Assembly (NCBI GenBank): GCA_036898135.1 | Contig: CM072512.1 | Coordinates: 24,377,924 to 24,441,923 of the forward strand | Direction of reading: 5' to 3' | DNA from: Oncomelania hupensis | Taxonomy: Eukaryota; Mollusca; Gastropoda; Littorinimorpha; Pomatiopsidae | Length of the DNA stretch: 64,000 nucleotides | Shown here: positions 60,630 through 64,000 of the stretch, piece by piece | Numbering within the stretch: the first letter of the stretch is position 1 | Layout: each line of letters opens with the position of its first letter | Notes under the pieces: generated by a model | Seen by the model: only the letters and a program-made list of their open reading frames with translations | What the model was told of the DNA's origin: nothing | The model's database searches: none | Made by a program: the position numbers and the translations under genes

Positions 60630-63600
60630 TACTGCTAGTGGGCTGACTTTGCTATCTACTAATTCAAATAGTGATGACAATCGCACTGCATCTTGTGGAA
60701 CCTCCCTGAAGCATCCGCTGTACTCAATACCACCTAATTGTGGATGTTTACTTAATGGATTCTAACGAATTTGAAGGATAACAGAGGTAAGAAAACTATG
60801 ATGGAGTTAGCGTGGAAAATAAAGCACTTCTCTATAAAAAGGTGTTGAATAGCAACGTTCTGTAACACAGCAAAAACGGAAGATGGATGTGTCAAAGCGT
60901 TTGGGAGTTTACAGTCCAAAGAGTCTGGGTCTGAATTATCGACAGTGAGTGTTGATGTGACACACAGATCCCTGCATCCATGATTGATGTCAGCCGTTAT
61001 CAGTGGAAATATCACAAACTTATTAATCGACAGTATCATTAGTCATGCGTATTTCTTTGAAAAGGATCTTTCCGCATGAAACAACGCCTAAGATAACGTT
61101 TAAAATAGATGTCTGTTTTGCTGGATTTGGTGTATAATAACAGTGTAAAATAATGATCAGGAGGTAGGTAGTAAAGCCAACAAGGAGTCCCATGGGAATT
61201 CCTTGGGCTTGGACTATATTCCTCCATAGTCTGAGTTAGACAAGACTTCAATACCCTGTAATACTACTGCAGTTTAGCTAACAGCACGAGTGTGTTCGAA
61301 TTACGAACACTGGCTGTGCTCCAGACAGGCAGTGTGTATTTAGATCATGTGACAAAACGTCATTTTGTGTCTCACACATTTGTACAGGTCTACATTATGG
61401 CAAACCGTAGAAACCACAACTTTGTGACAAACTTTAAACAAAAAACACAAACTGGCTTTGAGCTGTTGTAGAGAGACATTGTCGTGCTACTTCCTCACTT
61501 GATGACCTTTGCCATTATGTCCGCTTTGCGTAATAAAGTACACACGAATCTTTGTGAAGTGACAGTGACACTGAAAAGGAAGTCTTGTATTGTGTGAACT
61601 TAAGTATACACAACTAATGTGCCCTTTTCTGGGCCCGGACCTTCACTACAAACATGAGCGTCTGTTCTTTGAGCGTTTGATCTTAGGCGTTCAGAACTTC
61701 AGTATCTGCATGGACGTCTGAATTTTGACTTATGTTGTTGCCAGACGATCAGTATCTGCAGTAGTCTCTCTGTACACTGATCAGTTTTATTCATCGTTAT
61801 TGTACTTACAAAAGCGCAGATTGTGTGAGAATTGTGAATGTTATTGTTTGACAGCGTTCCTTTGCACACGACCTCTGCTGAGACACTGTCGTGCATCCCG
61901 ATTAAGTATACCAATAACTGCATTAATACAAAACCCAGCGGCTCTTTTTTAAATTTTGCAATGACCGAGGCTCTACAATGTGTTGTCATGGATGTACCAC
62001 TGTACCGTTGAATATTCTAGTATAGGTGTACACTAGTGTACCATCCCCTCCACCATTACCTTTCCCATCTCGTCCTTTCCTCATCCAAAATTTTTGTTTT
62101 ATGTTCATCCCGTCCCTATTCCCACCCACCATCCTCCCCCCCCCTTCTTAGTCATAAAAATGAAATGTCTTTTGAGATTGAGCTGCAGCGGTTGAGTTCT
62201 GCTGTGTTTGTGTTTAACGTGTATTAAAGAAAAATGCGTGAGGAACCAAGTACTCCAAATGCGTACAAGTATATAGTCGATACCATTATATGGCGTTTGT
62301 TGCCATTTTATGTTCGTTGCAATTTTATGTAATAGCACATGCTGCCGTTTCATGTTTTGCAGTAGAGTATACACTGACCTTGCATGTTCTTCTGTGCAGC
62401 TGTGTTGGAAAAGAAATTATTGGTCTCGGAATTTTCCATGTTGGAAGTCTTTAAGTGGCATAGGTTTGACAATGGTGCAAGTTTAAAATGTGTGTTCATG
62501 TCTTAAAAAGTCAAACTCGTCTACTGACAATCTGGCTTTAACAGTCAGTGGAAATTCCATGTGAAGTAAACAAATTTTGGTTCTGAGAAAATTGATTCAT
62601 CTACCGATTACTGTTCATTTCCTTTGTTCATAATTTCAATTTAAATTTGATGTAAGAACATATAGTTTTCTTAAAGGTTCAATACCACTAATGGCATTTG
62701 AAAAGATATCTTTTCCATTATGTTGGTATAGCCTATTTATGTGTAGCCAACCATTATATTACATAGGAAATTATTGTTCAGAACGATGGCAATATGAAAG
62801 TTTGCTATTACGCTAGTAACCAAAATACGTTTAAAATTTCAGTAAGTTACTGCAAAGCAATGCAATATTATTTATTTTTGTCAGCTCCGCTGCTCATGAC
62901 AATCTCTCGTTAGGAATAAAGAATTTTTATCACTTTAGTATTGACAAAATTTGCCTTGTCGTAATTTCGGCAGTATAAATTATAAGTAATAATTATAATT
63001 TGGATATTTTTTCATTGTCATTTTTAAAGGACCAATTTATGTTGCCATTTCTAACGCCCCCAGTTTATTTCTTTACTTTGTCAATGCGCATTTGGCCCTA
63101 CGCACACAACACACCACCACCATGGGACTAGAATATGGAAACATTATTTAATCAATAAATATGTGTCGATTAAATAGGTTCTAGTGAACGTTTGAACACT
63201 ATTCTGTGCGTGTGTGAAGATGTGTGTGGCAGAATTTTTTTTGACGGGTGAAATTGCAAAAAGCAGAATTTATGTACAATGTCTAAGAAATCAAGCTGTC
63301 TGTAGATACATTACAAACCACTTATGCATTCATGTATTGTGCAATCAGCCATTACAGTTCAGTCTTGTCATTCATTCATTCGTTCATTCATTCATGTCAT
63401 TTGCAGACGTTGTGTGTATGTGCATTTGATGAGCATGGACCCTATTTGGGTCTATTGCATTTTTCAAAGATTAGATTTGGGTCTGTTAAGGATTTTTTTT
63501 TTGTCATGAGGCTCAGCAGGCCTGATAGACTTCATGAAACTCGGAATGACTGAGCATCGCCATTGTTGTTAAATGACAATTATCGTCCAGATAAATTTTA

Positions 63601-64000
63601 AAGAATCTGGGTCTTACTTACTCAGATGACAGCTTTTCTAGTTTTTGTGAACGTATCGCACATCATTTTCATTCATTTTTATGTATAGTTACGTTTATCT
63701 ATCTTTTTTACATTATATAATTCTGATTTCTTTTGTTGGTTGTATTTTGGCTTTAATGCTGAAGTAGATCTATAATATCATGATCATGTACATTTCTATT
63801 TGTATTAATATCTCCTTGAGTAACTCAAGTTTGAGCTGAAAAAAGTTTTGTAAGTAAAATGGAAGTGATTGTGTGATTTTTTTAAATTAATTGTTTAATT
63901 TGTTAATATCCTATGTATTTATTTCATTGTCCACATCTTTTGGTATCCATTTATTATCTTCTGTTCTTACTCTCTGTAGCATTTATTTATTGTCAAAATA
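60630..64000 (+). other. Probable long 3' UTR and downstream region of the regulator gene
   Basis: This is AT-rich, repeat-poor DNA with no convincing coding frame, in contrast to the microsatellite- and transposon-filled rest of the window. Canonical AATAAA signals lie at 60818-60823, 61532-61537, 62915-62920 and 63154-63159, so transcripts could end at several places. Where the transcript really ends cannot be read from sequence alone. Confidence 0.45.

Overview
The window reads as animal nuclear DNA, most likely from a marine invertebrate and plausibly a mollusc. This is inferred from the spliced genes, the very dense simple repeats, the several tRNA-headed SINE families and the RTE-, CR1/L2-, hAT- and Tc1/mariner-type remnants. 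There are no bacterial operons, ribosome binding sites, CRISPR arrays or intact RNA genes. Most long open frames here are microsatellite translations or pieces of transposons.

Genes. The one strong host gene is at the right end, on the plus strand. Two coding exons (56757-58432 and 58742-60629) join in phase across a 309-base GT-AG intron and end at a TAA. The product is a long, low-complexity, probably nuclear regulator: a Lys-rich start, Ser/Asp/Glu-rich blocks, a Gln/Glu/Arg coiled coil and a C-terminal LDLS peptide that resembles CtBP-binding motifs. Its 5' exons were not found and probably lie in or left of the repeat-rich stretch at 50.5-56.7 kb. The 3.4 kb after it is repeat-poor and probably 3' UTR. 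A second, weaker gene is proposed on the minus strand at the left end. Three small exons (4674-4669, 3198-3068, 1770-1527) have good splice signals and join in one frame to give 126 residues of unknown function.

Repeats, left to right. 1-5.5 kb: the small gene with SINE and LINE pieces in its introns, then a 5S-like SINE. 5.5-13 kb: non-coding DNA with microsatellites and LINE 3' tails. 13-18 kb: a mariner MITE, a tRNA-headed SINE, one arm of a dispersed inverted pair, and the first of four copies of a ~690-base repeat (others at 20.1, 25.6 and 49.8 kb). 32-35 kb: a hAT transposon remnant with an RTE-type LINE inserted in it. 35.8-37.5 kb: large TATC, CTT and ATT tracts. 38.3-39.7 kb: a second hAT remnant with inverted ends and a 6-base target duplication. 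44-48.9 kb: a LINE fragment with a 10-base target duplication, the second arm of the inverted pair, the second 5S-like SINE, and a 41-base minisatellite split by a CR1/L2-like LINE end. 51.4-52.2 kb: a foldback-type element with nested inverted repeats. 53.8-55 kb: four SINEs packed side by side.

The observations most worth following are the chimeric tRNA/5S SINE, the foldback element, two SINE families that share one central motif under different tRNA-like heads, and the microsatellite and minisatellite structures that adjoin LINE insertions.
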